Below, in pieces: positions 8,569 to 18,420 of a stretch of DNA of 34,536 nt. The stretch lies in assembly GCA_016802835.1 (NCBI GenBank), contig JAEVHO010000007.1, forward strand, positions 1 through 34,536, read 5' to 3'. This DNA is from Micromonospora sp. ATA32 (GTDB taxonomy: Bacteria > Actinomycetota > Actinomycetes > Mycobacteriales > Micromonosporaceae). The position numbers and the translations under genes were made by a program. How positions within the stretch are numbered: position 1 is the stretch's first letter; the number at the start of each line of letters is the position of its first letter. The notes under the pieces were generated by a model that saw nothing but the letters and a program-made list of their open reading frames with translations, searched no databases and was not told the DNA's origin.

Positions 8569-10523
8569 GCCAGCCACCCCGCCTGCACGGCCAGGAACGC
8601 CGCCACCACCAGCAACGCGCCGGTCAGGATGGAGGTCGCGTACGACCGGACGAAGCCGGTCTGCAGCCGCCGGAGCCGGCCCGAGCCCCCACCCACCCCG
8701 GCGGCGAGGCCGTTGACCAGCCCGTCGATGCCCCGGTTGTCGAGGTAGACCAGCGCCCGGGTGAGGAAGATGCCCGGCTTCTCGAAGACCGCCTCGTTGA
8801 CGGTGTCCGTGTAGAGGTTGCGGCGGGCGGCGGTGACCAGCACCCCGGCCGGCTGCGGCGCGGTGGCGGTGCCGGCGCGGAACAGGAACCAGGCCAGGCC
8901 GGCGCCGCCCACGGTCACCAGCAGCGAGAGCGCGGTGATCAGCCAATGCGCGAGCACGGGCTCGTGGCCCGTCTCCTGGCCGCCCAGCCCGGCGGTGGCG
9001 GTCAGCCAGTCCGGCACCGAGGTGGCCAGCAGGAAGCCGGCGCCGACCGAACCGAGCGCCAGCAGGATCAGCGGGACGGTCATCAGCTTCGGCGACTCGT
9101 GCGGGTGCTCGATATCCTCGGTCCACCGCTTCGGGCCGTGGAAGGTGAGCACGAAGAGCCGGGTCATGTAGAAGGCGGTGAGCCCGGCGCCGAGCAGCGC
9201 CGCGGCGCCGAACAGCCACGCCGTCCAGTCGTCCCGCTCGAAGGCGGCCACGATGATGGGCTCCTTGGAGAAGAAGCCGGAGAACGGGAACATGCCGATG
9301 ATGGCGAGCCAGCCCATCATGAAGGTCAGCCAGGTGATCTTCATGTACTTCGACAGCCCGCCGAACCGTCGGATGTCCACCTGGTCGTTCATGCCGTGCA
9401 TGACCGAGCCGGCGCCGAGGAACATGTTGGCCTTGAAGAAGCCGTGCGCCAGCAGGTGCACGATGGCCAGCGCGTACGCGGCCCCGCCGAGGCCGACGCC
9501 GAGGAACATGTAGCCGATCTGGCTCACCGTCGACCAGGCCAGCACCCGCTTGATGTCGTCCTTGGCCGCGCCGATGACGGAGCCGATCAGCAGGGTCAGC
9601 GCGCCGACGCTCACCACCACCAGCTGCAGCGTCGCGTTCGCCGAGAAGATCGGGTTGGACCGGGCGATCAGGTAGACGCCCGCGGTGACCATGGTCGCCG
9701 CGTGGATCAGGGCGGACACCGGGGTCGGGCCCTCCATCGCGTCCGGCAGCCACGCCTGGAGCGGGAACTGACCGGACTTACCGGCCGCGCCGAGCAGCAG
9801 CAGCAGGCCGAGCACCAGCACGGTGGTGCCGCCGAGCGCGCCGACGCCGTTGAAGACCTCGTCGTACTGGGTGGTGCCGAGGGTGGCGAACATGATGAAG
9901 ATGCCGACGGCCAGGCCGGCGTCGCCGACCCGGTTCATCAGGAACGCCTTCTTGCCTGCCGTCGCGGCGCTGGGCCGCTCGTACCAGAAGGAGATCAGCA
10001 GGTACGACGCCAGACCGACGCCCTCCCAGCCGAAGTAGAGCATCACGTAGTTGTTGCCGAGCACCAGCAGGAGCATCGCGGCGACGAAGAGGTTGAAGTA
10101 CGCGAAGAACCGTCGCCGGCCCTCGTCGTGCGCCATGTACTCGACCGCGTAGAGGTGGATCAGGAAGCCCACCCCGGTGATCAGCAGGACGAAGACCGCC
10201 GCCAGCGGGTCGAAGAGCAGGCCGAAGTCCACCTTGAAGTCACCGACGGAGATGAACCGCCAGAGGTTCAGCTCCACGGACCTGTTCTCCAGGCCGCGCA
10301 GCTGGAAGAAGGAGCCGAGCCCGAGCACGAACGCGGCGCCGATGGCGGCCACCCCGAGCCAGTGCCCCCAGCGGTCGGCCCGGCGCCCGAGCAGCAGCAG
10401 GATCGCCGCGCTGACCAGCGGGATCGCCACCAGCAGCCAGACGCCGCCGAGCATCCCACTGGCCGGCGCGTACGCGACGGCGCCGGTCGGCTCGGCCGAG
10501 GCGTACGTCAGAATCTCATCCAC
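8565..10523 (-). CDS. nuoL: NADH-quinone oxidoreductase subunit L
   Basis: Largest antiporter-like membrane subunit of complex I. In this family it carries the distal proton channel and a long lateral helix along the membrane arm. Length is 652 aa. Conserved features are FFAYFNLFVAAMLLLVLGNNYVMLYFGWEGVGLASYLLI early on (about 135-175), then QFPLQAWLPDAMEGPTPVSALIHAATMV (about 250) and IKRVLAWSTVSQIGYMFLG (about 325). The variable C-terminal part with the lateral helix runs from about 530. The start is the ATG at 10521-10523, preceded by AGGGG, 11 nt after the nuoK stop and with no repeat in that gap. Its stop overlaps the mini-ORF leading to nuoM. Confidence 0.97.
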   Translation of the reverse strand: MDEILTYASAEPTGAVAYAPASGMLGGVWLLVAIPLVSAAILLLLGRRADRWGHWLGVAAIGAAFVLGLGSFFQLRGLENRSVELNLWRFISVGDFKVDFGLLFDPLAAVFVLLITGVGFLIHLYAVEYMAHDEGRRRFFAYFNLFVAAMLLLVLGNNYVMLYFGWEGVGLASYLLISFWYERPSAATAGKKAFLMNRVGDAGLAVGIFIMFATLGTTQYDEVFNGVGALGGTTVLVLGLLLLLGAAGKSGQFPLQAWLPDAMEGPTPVSALIHAATMVTAGVYLIARSNPIFSANATLQLVVVSVGALTLLIGSVIGAAKDDIKRVLAWSTVSQIGYMFLGVGLGGAAYALAIVHLLAHGFFKANMFLGAGSVMHGMNDQVDIRRFGGLSKYMKITWLTFMMGWLAIIGMFPFSGFFSKEPIIVAAFERDDWTAWLFGAAALLGAGLTAFYMTRLFVLTFHGPKRWTEDIEHPHESPKLMTVPLILLALGSVGAGFLLATSVPDWLTATAGLGGQETGHEPVLAHWLITALSLLVTVGGAGLAWFLFRAGTATAPQPAGVLVTAARRNLYTDTVNEAVFEKPGIFLTRALVYLDNRGIDGLVNGLAAGVGGGSGRLRRLQTGFVRSYATSILTGALLVVAAFLAVQAGWLA

Positions 10524-10534
10524 CGGTGGCCCCT

Positions 10535-10834
10535 CTAGTACTTGAGCAGGTTGGCGTCGTCGACGCTCGCGGAGCGCCGAGTCCGGAAGATCGACATGAT
10601 GATCGCGAGCCCGACCACGACCTCGGCCGCCGCCACCACCATCACGAAGAACGCCATGATCTGGCCGTTGAGGTCACCGTTGATCCGGCTGAAGGTGACC
10701 AGCATCAGGTTGGCCGCGTTGAGCATCAGCTCCACGCACATGAACAGCACGATCGCGTTGCGCCGGATCAGCACCCCGACGGCGCCGATGGTGAAGAGCA
10801 CCGCGGCGAGGACCAGGTAGTAGTCGGGCGTCAT
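10535..10834 (-). CDS. nuoK: NADH-quinone oxidoreductase subunit K
   Basis: Small membrane subunit of complex I (99 aa, three helices), homologous to MrpC and mitochondrial ND4L. Both conserved membrane glutamates are present: one in [16 protein letters not shown] (helix 2) and one in [12 protein letters not shown] (helix 3). They form part of the charged path linking quinone reduction to the proton channels. The ATG (10832-10834) has GGGAGG upstream and overlaps (ATGA) the stop of repeat copy C. The usual direct nuoJ-nuoK contact is therefore replaced here by a 20-codon mini-ORF. Confidence 0.97.
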   Translation of the reverse strand: MTPDYYLVLAAVLFTIGAVGVLIRRNAIVLFMCVELMLNAANLMLVTFSRINGDLNGQIMAFFVMVVAAAEVVVGLAIIMSIFRTRRSASVDDANLLKY

Positions 10835-10893
10835 GGCTGGACCTCCCTTTCGTTCGCGACAGCGGGACCCGCGAGCTCACTCCTCGCGCTCAC
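10831..10893 (-). repeat. Junction mini-ORF repeat, copy C (nuoJ/nuoK)
   Basis: A 20-codon open frame, [20 protein letters not shown]. Its GTG (10891-10893) overlaps the nuoJ TGA and its TGA overlaps the nuoK ATG. It is the nuo copy with the most changes in the conserved core (several substitutions in the middle), yet frame, length and both overlaps are kept. The 3' part supplies GGGAGG for nuoK. Confidence 0.8.
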
Positions 10894-11661
10894 AGCTTGT
10901 CCGTCCCCTTCAGCGCGGTCTCCTCGGCGGTCATCTCCCGGACGGGCAGGATCTCCGGGGTGCTCCGCTCGGTCAGCCGGCCGTCGGGTAGGCGGGCCGG
11001 GGTGGCCACGGAGGACGAGGTGGCGAAGACACCCGGGCCGGGCTTCGGACCGGGGTAGTTGCCGGGGGCGAAGCGGGCCCGCATCGTCGACGGCTGGTCG
11101 ACCTTGTCCTCGCGCCGCCGCTCGATGTGCGCCAGCACCATCGCACCGACCGCCGCGGTGATCAGCAGCGCGGAGGTGAGCTCGAAGGCGAAGACGTACT
11201 TGGTGAAGAGCAGCCGGGCGATGCCCTGCACGTTCCCCTCGGCGTTGGCCTGCTCCAGGCCGACCGCCCGGACCCCGTCCAGCGCGGTGGACGCCGCTGC
11301 CGACCAGGCCGGCGAAGCCGAGCCCGAGCACGACCGCGGCCACCCGCTGCCCGCGCAGCGTCTCGATCAGCGAGTCCGAGGCGTCCCGTCCGACCAGCAT
11401 CAGCACGAACAGGAAGAGCATCATGATCGCGCCGGTGTAGACGATGATCTGCACCATGCCGATGAACGGCCCGGCCTGGAGCACGTAGAAGACGCCCAGG
11501 CAGAGCATGGTCAGCACCAGCCAGAGCGCCGAGTGCACGGCGTTGCGGGCGGCGACCATGCCGATCGCGCCGATCAGCGCCAGCGGGGCGAGGATCCAGA
11601 AGGTGACCTGCTCGCCGCCGGACACCCCGCCCGCCGCGGCGAGCACCGTCTGCGTGGTCAT
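10890..11661 (-). CDS. nuoJ: NADH-quinone oxidoreductase subunit J, one frameshift
   Basis: Membrane subunit J of complex I (ND6-like), with the flexible helix tied to quinone-driven conformational change. The N-terminal part ([26 protein letters not shown], then the conserved [24 protein letters not shown]) is in one frame. The C-terminal part ([31 protein letters not shown]) is in another. One extra base near 11293-11295 explains the shift, and removing it gives a continuous 256-aa protein. The start is the ATG at 11659-11661, overlapping the nuoI stop (ATGA). A dead nuoJ in an otherwise complete operon is unlikely, so I treat this as a sequence error. The C-terminal tail is longer than in E. 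coli, as is common in actinomycetes. Confidence 0.92.
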
Positions 11662-12311
11662 GCTCCGACCCCCTTGGCTGCGGCGGCTGTCGTTTCCGCC
11701 CGCTGGGCCGCCTGCTCGGCGCCGGGGAACGTCACGCCGGGGTGCTCCTCGACGGCGTACCGGCCCGGACCCATCGGCGAGTGCTCGGCGCCGGCCGAGG
11801 TGCCCGGGTTGGTCAGCGCGCCGACGTAGTAGTCCTTCTCGCTGTCGCCCAGCCGCATCGGGTGCGGCGGCTGCTCCATGCCGGGCAGCAGCGGCGCGAG
11901 CAGCTGCTCCTTCGTGAAGATCAGGTCCTGCCGGTTGTCCCGGGCCAGCTCGTACTCGTTGCTCATGGTGAGCGAACGGGTCGGGCATGCCTCGATGCAG
12001 AGCCCGCAGAAGATGCACCGGGCGTAGTTGATCTGGTAGACGCTGGCGTACCGCTCACCCGGCGAGAAGCGCTGCTCGTCGGTGTTGTCGCCACCCTCGA
12101 CGTAGATCGCGTCCGCTGGACAGGCCCAGGCGCACAGCTCGCAGCCGATGCACTTCTCCAGCCCGTCCGGGTGTCGGTTCAGGATGTGCCGCCCGTGGTA
12201 GCGCGGCGCCGAGACCGGCGGCTTGAACGGGTAGTCGGTGGTGACCACCTTCCTGAACATGTGGGAGAAGGTGACACCGAAGCCCTTGAACGTTCCGGTG
12301 ATCGCGCCCAC
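11658..12311 (-). CDS. nuoI: NADH-quinone oxidoreductase subunit I (2 x [4Fe-4S])
   Basis: Ferredoxin-like peripheral subunit of complex I carrying clusters N6a and N6b, which pass electrons towards N2 in NuoB. Both motifs are intact: Cys54/57/60 with Cys64 ([12 protein letters not shown]) and Cys99/102/105 with Cys109 ([12 protein letters not shown]). The 217-aa length exceeds the E. coli protein because of an Ala/Glu/Pro-rich C-terminal tail from about residue 150. The GTG start at 12309-12311 follows GGGAGG inside the end of nuoH and lies 1 nt after the nuoH stop. Its TGA overlaps the nuoJ ATG. Confidence 0.96.
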   Translation of the reverse strand: MGAITGTFKGFGVTFSHMFRKVVTTDYPFKPPVSAPRYHGRHILNRHPDGLEKCIGCELCAWACPADAIYVEGGDNTDEQRFSPGERYASVYQINYARCIFCGLCIEACPTRSLTMSNEYELARDNRQDLIFTKEQLLAPLLPGMEQPPHPMRLGDSEKDYYVGALTNPGTSAGAEHSPMGPGRYAVEEHPGVTFPGAEQAAQRAETTAAAAKGVGA

Positions 12312-12312
12312 G

Positions 12313-13671
12313 TCACACCTCCCTGGAGTCCGGGCCGGCGGCGATGTTGGCCGGTTCCCGCTCGGCGACCACGCGCCTGGTGCGCGGGCTCGGTGGTACC
12401 TGAAGATCCATCGGCGGCAGCGGGAAGCTGCCGTGCGGCCGACTGTTGACCCGTTCCTGGACGGTCGGCTTCGGCTCCCGCCTGCGGCTCGGCCACAGCA
12501 GCGTGGCGATCAGCAGCAGGGCGGCCGGGACGGCCACCGCGATGGCCCGGTCCCGGCTCTCCCAGTTCTCGATCGAGCGCAGCCCGGAGAGGACCAGGAT
12601 CCAGACCAGGTTGATCGGCAGCAGCACCTTCCAGCCGAAGCGCATGAACTGGTCGTAGCGCAGCCGGGGCAGCGTGCCCCGCAGCCAGACGAAGACGAAG
12701 ACCAGGATCAGCACCTTGCCGAAGAACCAGAGCATCGGCAACCAACCGGAGTTGGCCCCGTCCCACAGGGTGATCGGCCAGGGCGCCCGCCAGCCGCCGA
12801 GGAAGAGCGTCGTGGTGACCGCCGACATGGTCACCATCGAGACGTACTCGGAGAGCATGAAGAGCGCGAACTTCAGCGAGCTGTACTCCGTCATGAAGCC
12901 CGCCACCAGCTCGGACTCCGCCTCGGGCAGGTCGAACGGCGCCCGGTTGGTCTCGCCGACGGTGGAGATGAAGAAGATGATGAAGCTCGGCAGCAGCAGG
13001 ATCGCGTACCAGCTCGGCGCCGTCGGGTGCCAGCCGAGGATGGACCAGCTCACCGGGTTGCCGCCGGCCTGGGCGGCGACGATCCCGCTGGTCGACATCG
13101 TGCCGGCGGTCATGAACACCGCCACGATGGAGAGCCCCATCGCGACCTCGTACGAGATCATCTGGGCACTGGAGCGCAGGCCACCGAGCAGCGGGTACGT
13201 CGAGCCGGAGGCCCAGCCGCCGAGCACGATGCCGTAGATGCCCATCGAGGAGCAGGCCAGCAGCACCAGCACCGCCACCGGCACGTCGGTGACCTGCAGC
13301 GGCGTGTGGTTGCCGAAGATGCTCACCATCGGACCGAACGGCACCACCGACAGCGCGGTGACCGCGCAGATCACCGAGATGGTCGGCGCGAAGAAGAAGA
13401 CGACCTTGTCCGCCGTCCGCGGCAGGATGTCCTCCTTGAAGGCCATCTTGAGGCCGTCGGCGAGGGTCTGCAGCAGACCGAACGGGCCGACCTGGTTCGG
13501 GCCGGGCCGCACCTGCATGAAGCCCACCACGCGCCGCTCGAACCAGACGCCGAGCAGCGTGGCCAGCAGGGCGAAGACGAAGGCGAAGACGATCTTGCCG
13601 AGGACCAGCCACCACGGGTCCCTGCCGAAGTCGGCCAGCGTCGGGTCCTGCGCCAGGTAGAGCGCGTTCAC
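12313..13671 (-). CDS. nuoH: NADH-quinone oxidoreductase subunit H
   Basis: Membrane subunit that joins the two arms of complex I and forms much of the quinone-binding channel. The 452-aa protein has about eight to nine helices. Landmarks are [22 protein letters not shown] (about residues 45-65), the acidic loop [21 protein letters not shown] (about 230-250), which helps couple electron transfer to pumping, and WVRYDQFM-type sequence ([12 protein letters not shown]) near 365. About 60 Pro/Arg-rich C-terminal residues extend past the usual end, as in other actinomycetes. It starts with GTG at 13669-13671, overlapping the nuoG stop (GTGA). Confidence 0.97.
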   Translation of the reverse strand: MNALYLAQDPTLADFGRDPWWLVLGKIVFAFVFALLATLLGVWFERRVVGFMQVRPGPNQVGPFGLLQTLADGLKMAFKEDILPRTADKVVFFFAPTISVICAVTALSVVPFGPMVSIFGNHTPLQVTDVPVAVLVLLACSSMGIYGIVLGGWASGSTYPLLGGLRSSAQMISYEVAMGLSIVAVFMTAGTMSTSGIVAAQAGGNPVSWSILGWHPTAPSWYAILLLPSFIIFFISTVGETNRAPFDLPEAESELVAGFMTEYSSLKFALFMLSEYVSMVTMSAVTTTLFLGGWRAPWPITLWDGANSGWLPMLWFFGKVLILVFVFVWLRGTLPRLRYDQFMRFGWKVLLPINLVWILVLSGLRSIENWESRDRAIAVAVPAALLLIATLLWPSRRREPKPTVQERVNSRPHGSFPLPPMDLQVPPSPRTRRVVAEREPANIAAGPDSREV

Positions 13672-16174
13672 TGGTTGCCTCCGGTGTTGAGGAGGGGACC
13701 CGGACGGCCGGCCGCGTCGGCGGCGACCGGGCCGGTCGAGCCGGGACCCGTCGGTCGGTGGGCAGCGAGCCGTACGACCATGCCGGACGTCGCGCCGAGC
13801 TGCGCCGCACGGTCGAGCCGGGTGAATTGGTCGGCAGCCAGACGACCCCGTCCGGCATCTCGGTGATCGCCGCCGGCAGGGTCAGCGCCCCGCGGTCGGT
13901 GCCCACCGTCACCGGGTCGCCGTCGGCGACGCCGAGCGTCTCCGCGGTGCCCTTGCCCAGGCGGACCACCGGCGGGCGGGCGGTGCCGCCGAGGTGTTCG
14001 TCGCCATCGGTGAGGCTGCCCAGGTCGATCAGCTGGTGCCAGGTGGCGAGCACGGCCTCGCCGGCGCCCGGATCCGGCACCACGGCCGGCTCGACGGACG
14101 GGGCGGCGGGGCCGCTCCATCCGGGTCGGCGGCAGCGCGCCCAGCTCGCGGCGGACGCTCATCACGTCGCCGGTGCCGAGCCGCACGTCGAGCTGCGCGG
14201 CCAGCGCGTCGAGCACCCGGCCGTCGGTCATCGCGGCGGTCTGCAGCACCGCCTCGAAGGTGCGCAGCCGGCCCTCCCAGTCTAGGAAGCTGCCGGCCTT
14301 CTCGACCACCGGGGCGACCGGCAGGACCACGTCGGCCCGGCGGGCCACCGCGGTGTTCCGCAGCTCCAGGCTGACCAGGAAGGGCACCGCGTCGAGGGCC
14401 TGCTCGGCCAGCCGCGGGTCCGCCAGGTCGGCCGGGTCGACGCCGGCCACCACCAGCGCGCCGAGCTGCCCGTTGGCCGCCGCCGCGATGATGCCGTCGG
14501 TGTCCCGACCGGCCTGGCTGGGGATCACCCCGGCCGGGATGTCCCACGCCTCGCCGAGCTCGGCGCGGGCGCGGCGTCGGTCACCGGCCGGCCACCGGGG
14601 AGCAGGTTCGGCAGGCAGCCCGCGTCGACCGCGCCGCGGTCACCCGCGCGCCGCGGCACCCAGGCCAGCTTCGCGCCGGTACGCCGGGCGATGTCGGCGG
14701 CGGCCGAGAGGCCACCGGGCACGCCGGCGAGCCGCTCCCCGACGATCAGGACGGCACCCTCGGCGCTCAGCGCCTCGGCCACCGTGGCGTGCTCGGCGAG
14801 CACGGTCGCCTCCTCGCCCGGCACCACCCGGGCCAGCTTGGCGCCGAGCTTCTCCAGCCCGCGGGTGGCGAAGGGCGCGATCGCGTAGACCCTCAGCTTC
14901 TTCTTCAGGTACGCCTTGCGCAGCCGCAGGAAGAGGATCGGGCACTCCTCCTCCGGCTCCAGGCCGACCAGCACCACCGCCGGCGCGTTCTCCACGTCGG
15001 CGTAGGTGACGTCGGTGGTCCCGGCGACCGTGCTGGCCAGGAAGTCGGCCTCCTCACGGGAGACCGGCCGGGCCCGGAAGTCGATGTCGTTGGTGTTCAG
15101 CGCGACCCGGGCGAACTTCGCGTACGCGTAGGCGTCCTCGACGGTCAGCCGGCCACCGGTCAGCACCGCCGTGCCCCGGGCACCGTCCCGGGCGGCACGC
15201 AGCCCCTCGGCTGCCACCGAGAGGGCCTCGCTCCAGGACGCCTCGCGCAGCTCACCGGTCTTCTCGTCCCGGACCATCGGGGTGGTGATCCGGTCGAAGG
15301 CGCGGGTGTACTGGAAGCCCCACCGGCCTTTGTCGCAGTTCCACTCCTCGTTCACGGCCGGGTCGTCGCCGGCCAGCCGGCGCTGCACCTTGCCGCGCCG
15401 CCAGTCGGTGCGCTGGGCGCAGCCGGCCGAGCAGTGCTCGCAGACGCTCGGGGTGGAGACCAGGTCGAACGGGCGGGCCCGGAAGCGGTACTGCGATCCG
15501 GTGAGCGCGCCGACCGGGCAGATCTGCACGGTGTTGCCGGAGAAGTACGAGTTGAACGGCACGTCGCCGGCGTCGCCGTCCTCGCCGTACGCCTCGTCCC
15601 GGTAGATGTTGATCTCCTCGGCGGACGACCGGCCCATCAGGTCGATGAACTTGTCGCCCGCGATCTCCTCGGAGAACCGGGTGCAGCGCTGGCAGAGCAC
15701 GCAGCGCTCGCGGTCCAGCAGCACCTGGCTGCTGATCGGCAGCGGCTTGGGGTACTCCCGCTTGTGCTCGTGGAACCGCGAGTCCGTGCGTCCGGTGGAC
15801 ATCGCCTGGTTCTGCAGCGGGCACTCGCCGCCCTTGTCGCACATCGGGCAGTCGAGCGGGTGGTTGAGCAGCAGCAGCTCCATGACCCCCTCCTGCGCCT
15901 TCTTGGCGACTCCGGAGGTGAGCTGGGTACGGACCACCATGCCGTCGGCGACGGTCTGGGTGCAGGAGGCCACCGGCTTGCGCTGGCCCTCCACCTCGAC
16001 CAGGCACTGCCGGCAGGCGCCGGCCGGGGCCAGCAGCGGGTGGTCGCAGAAGCGCGGGATCTCGGTGCCCAGCTGCTCCGCGACCCGGATCAGCAGGGCC
16101 CCCTTGGGGGCGGTGACCTCGACGCCGTCGATGGTGAGCGTGACGGTGTCGGCGGCCTTCACCACATCAGTCAT
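13668..16174 (-). CDS. nuoG: NADH-quinone oxidoreductase subunit G, three frameshifts
   Basis: Large iron-sulfur subunit of complex I. N-terminal [2Fe-2S] ligands are Cys43, 54, 57 and 71. The N5 cluster uses His105, Cys109, 112 and 118. Next come the N4 cysteines in [12 protein letters not shown] and a further cluster motif CEHCSAGC. A molybdopterin-oxidoreductase-like domain without cofactor follows. The frame changes near 14570 (one base missing), in GGGG at 14108-14111 (one extra) and near 13805 (one missing). After correction the protein is a continuous 835 aa ending LLNTGGNQ. All cluster ligands lie upstream of the shifts. The ATG at 16172-16174 shares a base with the nuoF TAA, and its TGA overlaps the nuoH GTG. 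Errors in short G/C runs are the simplest explanation. Confidence 0.92.
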
Positions 16175-17504
16175 TAGTGGGCTCCAACCAGCTGCTTGTC
16201 GGAGAGCTTCGGCGCGGTACGTCCCTCGATGTAGTCGAGGTAGTCCTGCTTGAAGTACGTCAGCGATGAGGTCACCGAGCTGGTGGCTCCGTCACCCAGG
16301 CCGCAGAACGAGCGGCCGAGGATGTTGTCGCAGGTGTCGAGCAGGGTGTCCAGGTCCTCGTGGGTGCCCTGGCCGGCGAGGATCCGCCGGTAGACCCGGA
16401 CCATCCAGTAGTTGCCCTCCCGGCACGGGGTGCACTTTCCGCACGACTCGTGGTGGTAGAACTCCAGCCACCGGTAGGTCGCGTAGACGGGACAGTCCTG
16501 GTCGGAGAAGATCTGGGTGGCCGTCGTGCCGAGGATCGACCCGGCCGCCGCCACTCCCTCGAAGTCCAGCGGCACGTCCAGGTGCTCGGCGGTCAGCAGC
16601 GGGGTCGACGAGCCGCCCGGGGTCCAGAACTTCAGATTGTGCCCCGGCTGCATCCCGCCGCCAGTTCGAGCAGCTCGCGCAGGGTGATGCCCATCGAGCA
16701 CTCGTACTGGCCGGGGTTGGCGATCCGGCCGGAGAGCGAGTAGATCATCGGGCCGGATGACTTCTCCGTGCCCATGGTCTTCCACCAATCGGCGCCGCCC
16801 AGCACGATGTACGGCACGCTGGCGATGGTGCCGACGTTGTTGACCACCGTCGGGCTGGCGTACAGGCCGTGGGTCGCCGGGAACGGCGGGCGCAGCCGGG
16901 GCTGGCCACGGAAGCCCTCCAGCGAGTCCAGCAGCGCCGTCTCCTCGCCGCAGATGTACGCCCCGGCGCCGCTGTGCACCACCAGCTCCAGGTCGTATCC
17001 GGTGCGCAGGATGTTCTTACCGAGGTAGCCCTTGTCGTACGCCTCGCGGACCGCGTTGCGCAGCCGGCGCGCGGCGTGCACCGCCTCGCCGCGGATGTAG
17101 ATGTAGGCGCGGTTGGCCCGGATCGCGTACGACGCGATGATCACGCCCTCGACCAGCGCGTGCGGGTCGTGGGTCATCAGCGGCAGGTCCTTGCAGGTGC
17201 CCGGCTCGCCCTCGTCGGCGTTGACCACCAGATAATGAGGTCTTGCCGGCGGCTTTCCATTTGGCTCCTGCGGAATGAAGCCCCACTTGAGACCGGTCGG
17301 GAAGCCGGCGCCGCCACGGCCGCGTAGCCCGGAGTCCTTGATCAGCTGGATCAGGTCGTCCGGGTGGGCCTTGAGCGCCTTGCGCAGCGCCGCGTAGCCG
17401 TCCAGCTTCTCGTAGGTGCCGAGCTGCCAGGCGTCCGGCGAGAGCCAGCGCTTGGTCAGCACCGGGGTCAGCTTGGCCAGCGTCTCCGGCCGAGGCTCGC
17501 TCAC
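16174..17504 (-). CDS. nuoF: NADH-quinone oxidoreductase subunit F, one frameshift
   Basis: NADH-oxidising subunit with FMN and cluster N3. The glycine-rich NADH/FMN loop [10 protein letters not shown] is at residues 62-71, [12 protein letters not shown] at about 95-106 and [14 protein letters not shown] near 175. The cluster ligands [12 protein letters not shown] plus the later Cys in RSFCGLGDG are near the C-terminus. The frame shifts once near 16658-16659. Restoring one C (plus strand) joins [18 protein letters not shown] and gives 443 aa. The GTG start at 17502-17504 overlaps the nuoE TGA and has GGGAGG upstream. The stop is TAA at 16174-16176, shared with the nuoG ATG. A sequence error is likely. 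Confidence 0.94.
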
Positions 17505-18364
17505 TTGGTCGCCTCCCTCAGGTTCTGTTGCTGCGCGGCGGCGTCGTCGCCGGCGGGCTTGCCGTCGCTGGCCGGGGCGTTGGCCGCCGTGCCGGCGGCC
17601 TCGGCCGCCTGGGCGTCCCGGGGCGCCGGGGGCACCCCGTCGGTCGGGACCTTCGTGCCGGGGGCCGGCTTCTCCCCCGCGTCCTTGCGCTTGATCGGCG
17701 TGTTCGGGTCGTAGCCCGGCACCGCGATGCCGTGCTGCTGCGCCAGCCGCAGGCCGCGCAGGCTGGGCTCGCCCGGGCCACCGTCGGCGACCGCGCCCTC
17801 GCGCTCGTCGGCGAAGCCGGCGAGCTGCACCGCCATCTCCTTGAGCGTGCAGAGCCGGGCGCCCCGGGTCGGCATCGGCCGGCCACCGGCGCGCAGCTCG
17901 TCGACCACGCCGACCGCGGTCTGCGGGTCCACGCCGTCGAAGAAGTCGTAGTTGACCGTCATCACCGGGCCGTAGTCGCAGGCCGCGAGGCACTCGGCGT
18001 GCTCCAGCGTGATCGCGCCGTCGGCGGTGGTCTCGTCGTGCCCCACCTTGAGGTGCTCGGCGAGGGTGTCGTAGACCTCCTGGCCGCCGAGCACGTTGCA
18101 CATGGTGTTGGTGCAGACGCTGACCAGGTAGTCGCCGGTCGGCTTGCGCTTGTACATGGTGTAGAAGGTCGCCACCGCGCCGACCTGGGCCTTGTTCAGC
18201 CCGAGCACCTCGGCGCAGAACGCGACCCCGGCCGGGGAGACGTACCCCTCCTCGGCCTGCACCAGGTGCAGCAGGGGCAGCAGCGCGGAGCGCGACCGGT
18301 CGGCCGGGTAACGGGCGACGATCTCCCGCGCCCGCTCCCGCGTCGTTTCAGTGAAAACACTCAT
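17501..18364 (-). CDS. nuoE: NADH-quinone oxidoreductase subunit E, long C-terminal tail
   Basis: Thioredoxin-like [2Fe-2S] subunit (cluster N1a) that partners NuoF. The four ligands are present as Cys84, Cys89, Cys125 and Cys129, after an N-terminal helical part (YPADRSRSALLPLLHLVQ). The core ends near residue 205. A further 80 or so residues rich in Ala, Pro, Gly and Lys follow, so the protein (287 aa) is far longer than the roughly 170 aa of E. coli NuoE. The tail looks disordered and its role is unknown. The ATG at 18362-18364 shares a base with the TGA of repeat copy D. The stop overlaps the nuoF GTG. Confidence 0.96.
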   Translation of the reverse strand: MSVFTETTRERAREIVARYPADRSRSALLPLLHLVQAEEGYVSPAGVAFCAEVLGLNKAQVGAVATFYTMYKRKPTGDYLVSVCTNTMCNVLGGQEVYDTLAEHLKVGHDETTADGAITLEHAECLAACDYGPVMTVNYDFFDGVDPQTAVGVVDELRAGGRPMPTRGARLCTLKEMAVQLAGFADEREGAVADGGPGEPSLRGLRLAQQHGIAVPGYDPNTPIKRKDAGEKPAPGTKVPTDGVPPAPRDAQAAEAAGTAANAPASDGKPAGDDAAAQQQNLREATK

Positions 18365-18420
18365 CAGAGCCGCCTTCCGTTCGCGACTGCGGGGCTCGCA
18401 AGCTCACTCCTCGCGCTCAC
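18364..18420 (-). repeat. Junction mini-ORF repeat, copy D (nuoD/nuoE)
   Basis: An 18-codon open frame, [18 protein letters not shown]. The GTG (18418-18420) overlaps the nuoD TGA (GTGA) and its TGA shares a base with the nuoE ATG (TGATG). The core is identical to copy B for the first 14 codons. The local 3' part contains GGAAGG before nuoE. Confidence 0.8.

Noticed and set aside
6176..8716. Very long plus-strand open frame opposite nuoN and nuoM (846 codons)
   Set aside because: Antisense shadow typical of high GC. It is rich in Arg/Gln/His/Asp without any family signature, and it lies opposite firmly identified genes.
8343..10538. Long plus-strand open frame opposite nuoL (731 codons)
   Set aside because: Same kind of antisense artefact, dominated by Glu/Gln/Arg/His and with no domain.
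13668..16174. Calling nuoG (and nuoF, nuoJ) pseudogenes
   Set aside because: All metal-ligand motifs and gene overlaps are intact, and each break is cured by one base in a short G/C run, so error is likelier than loss of a core enzyme.
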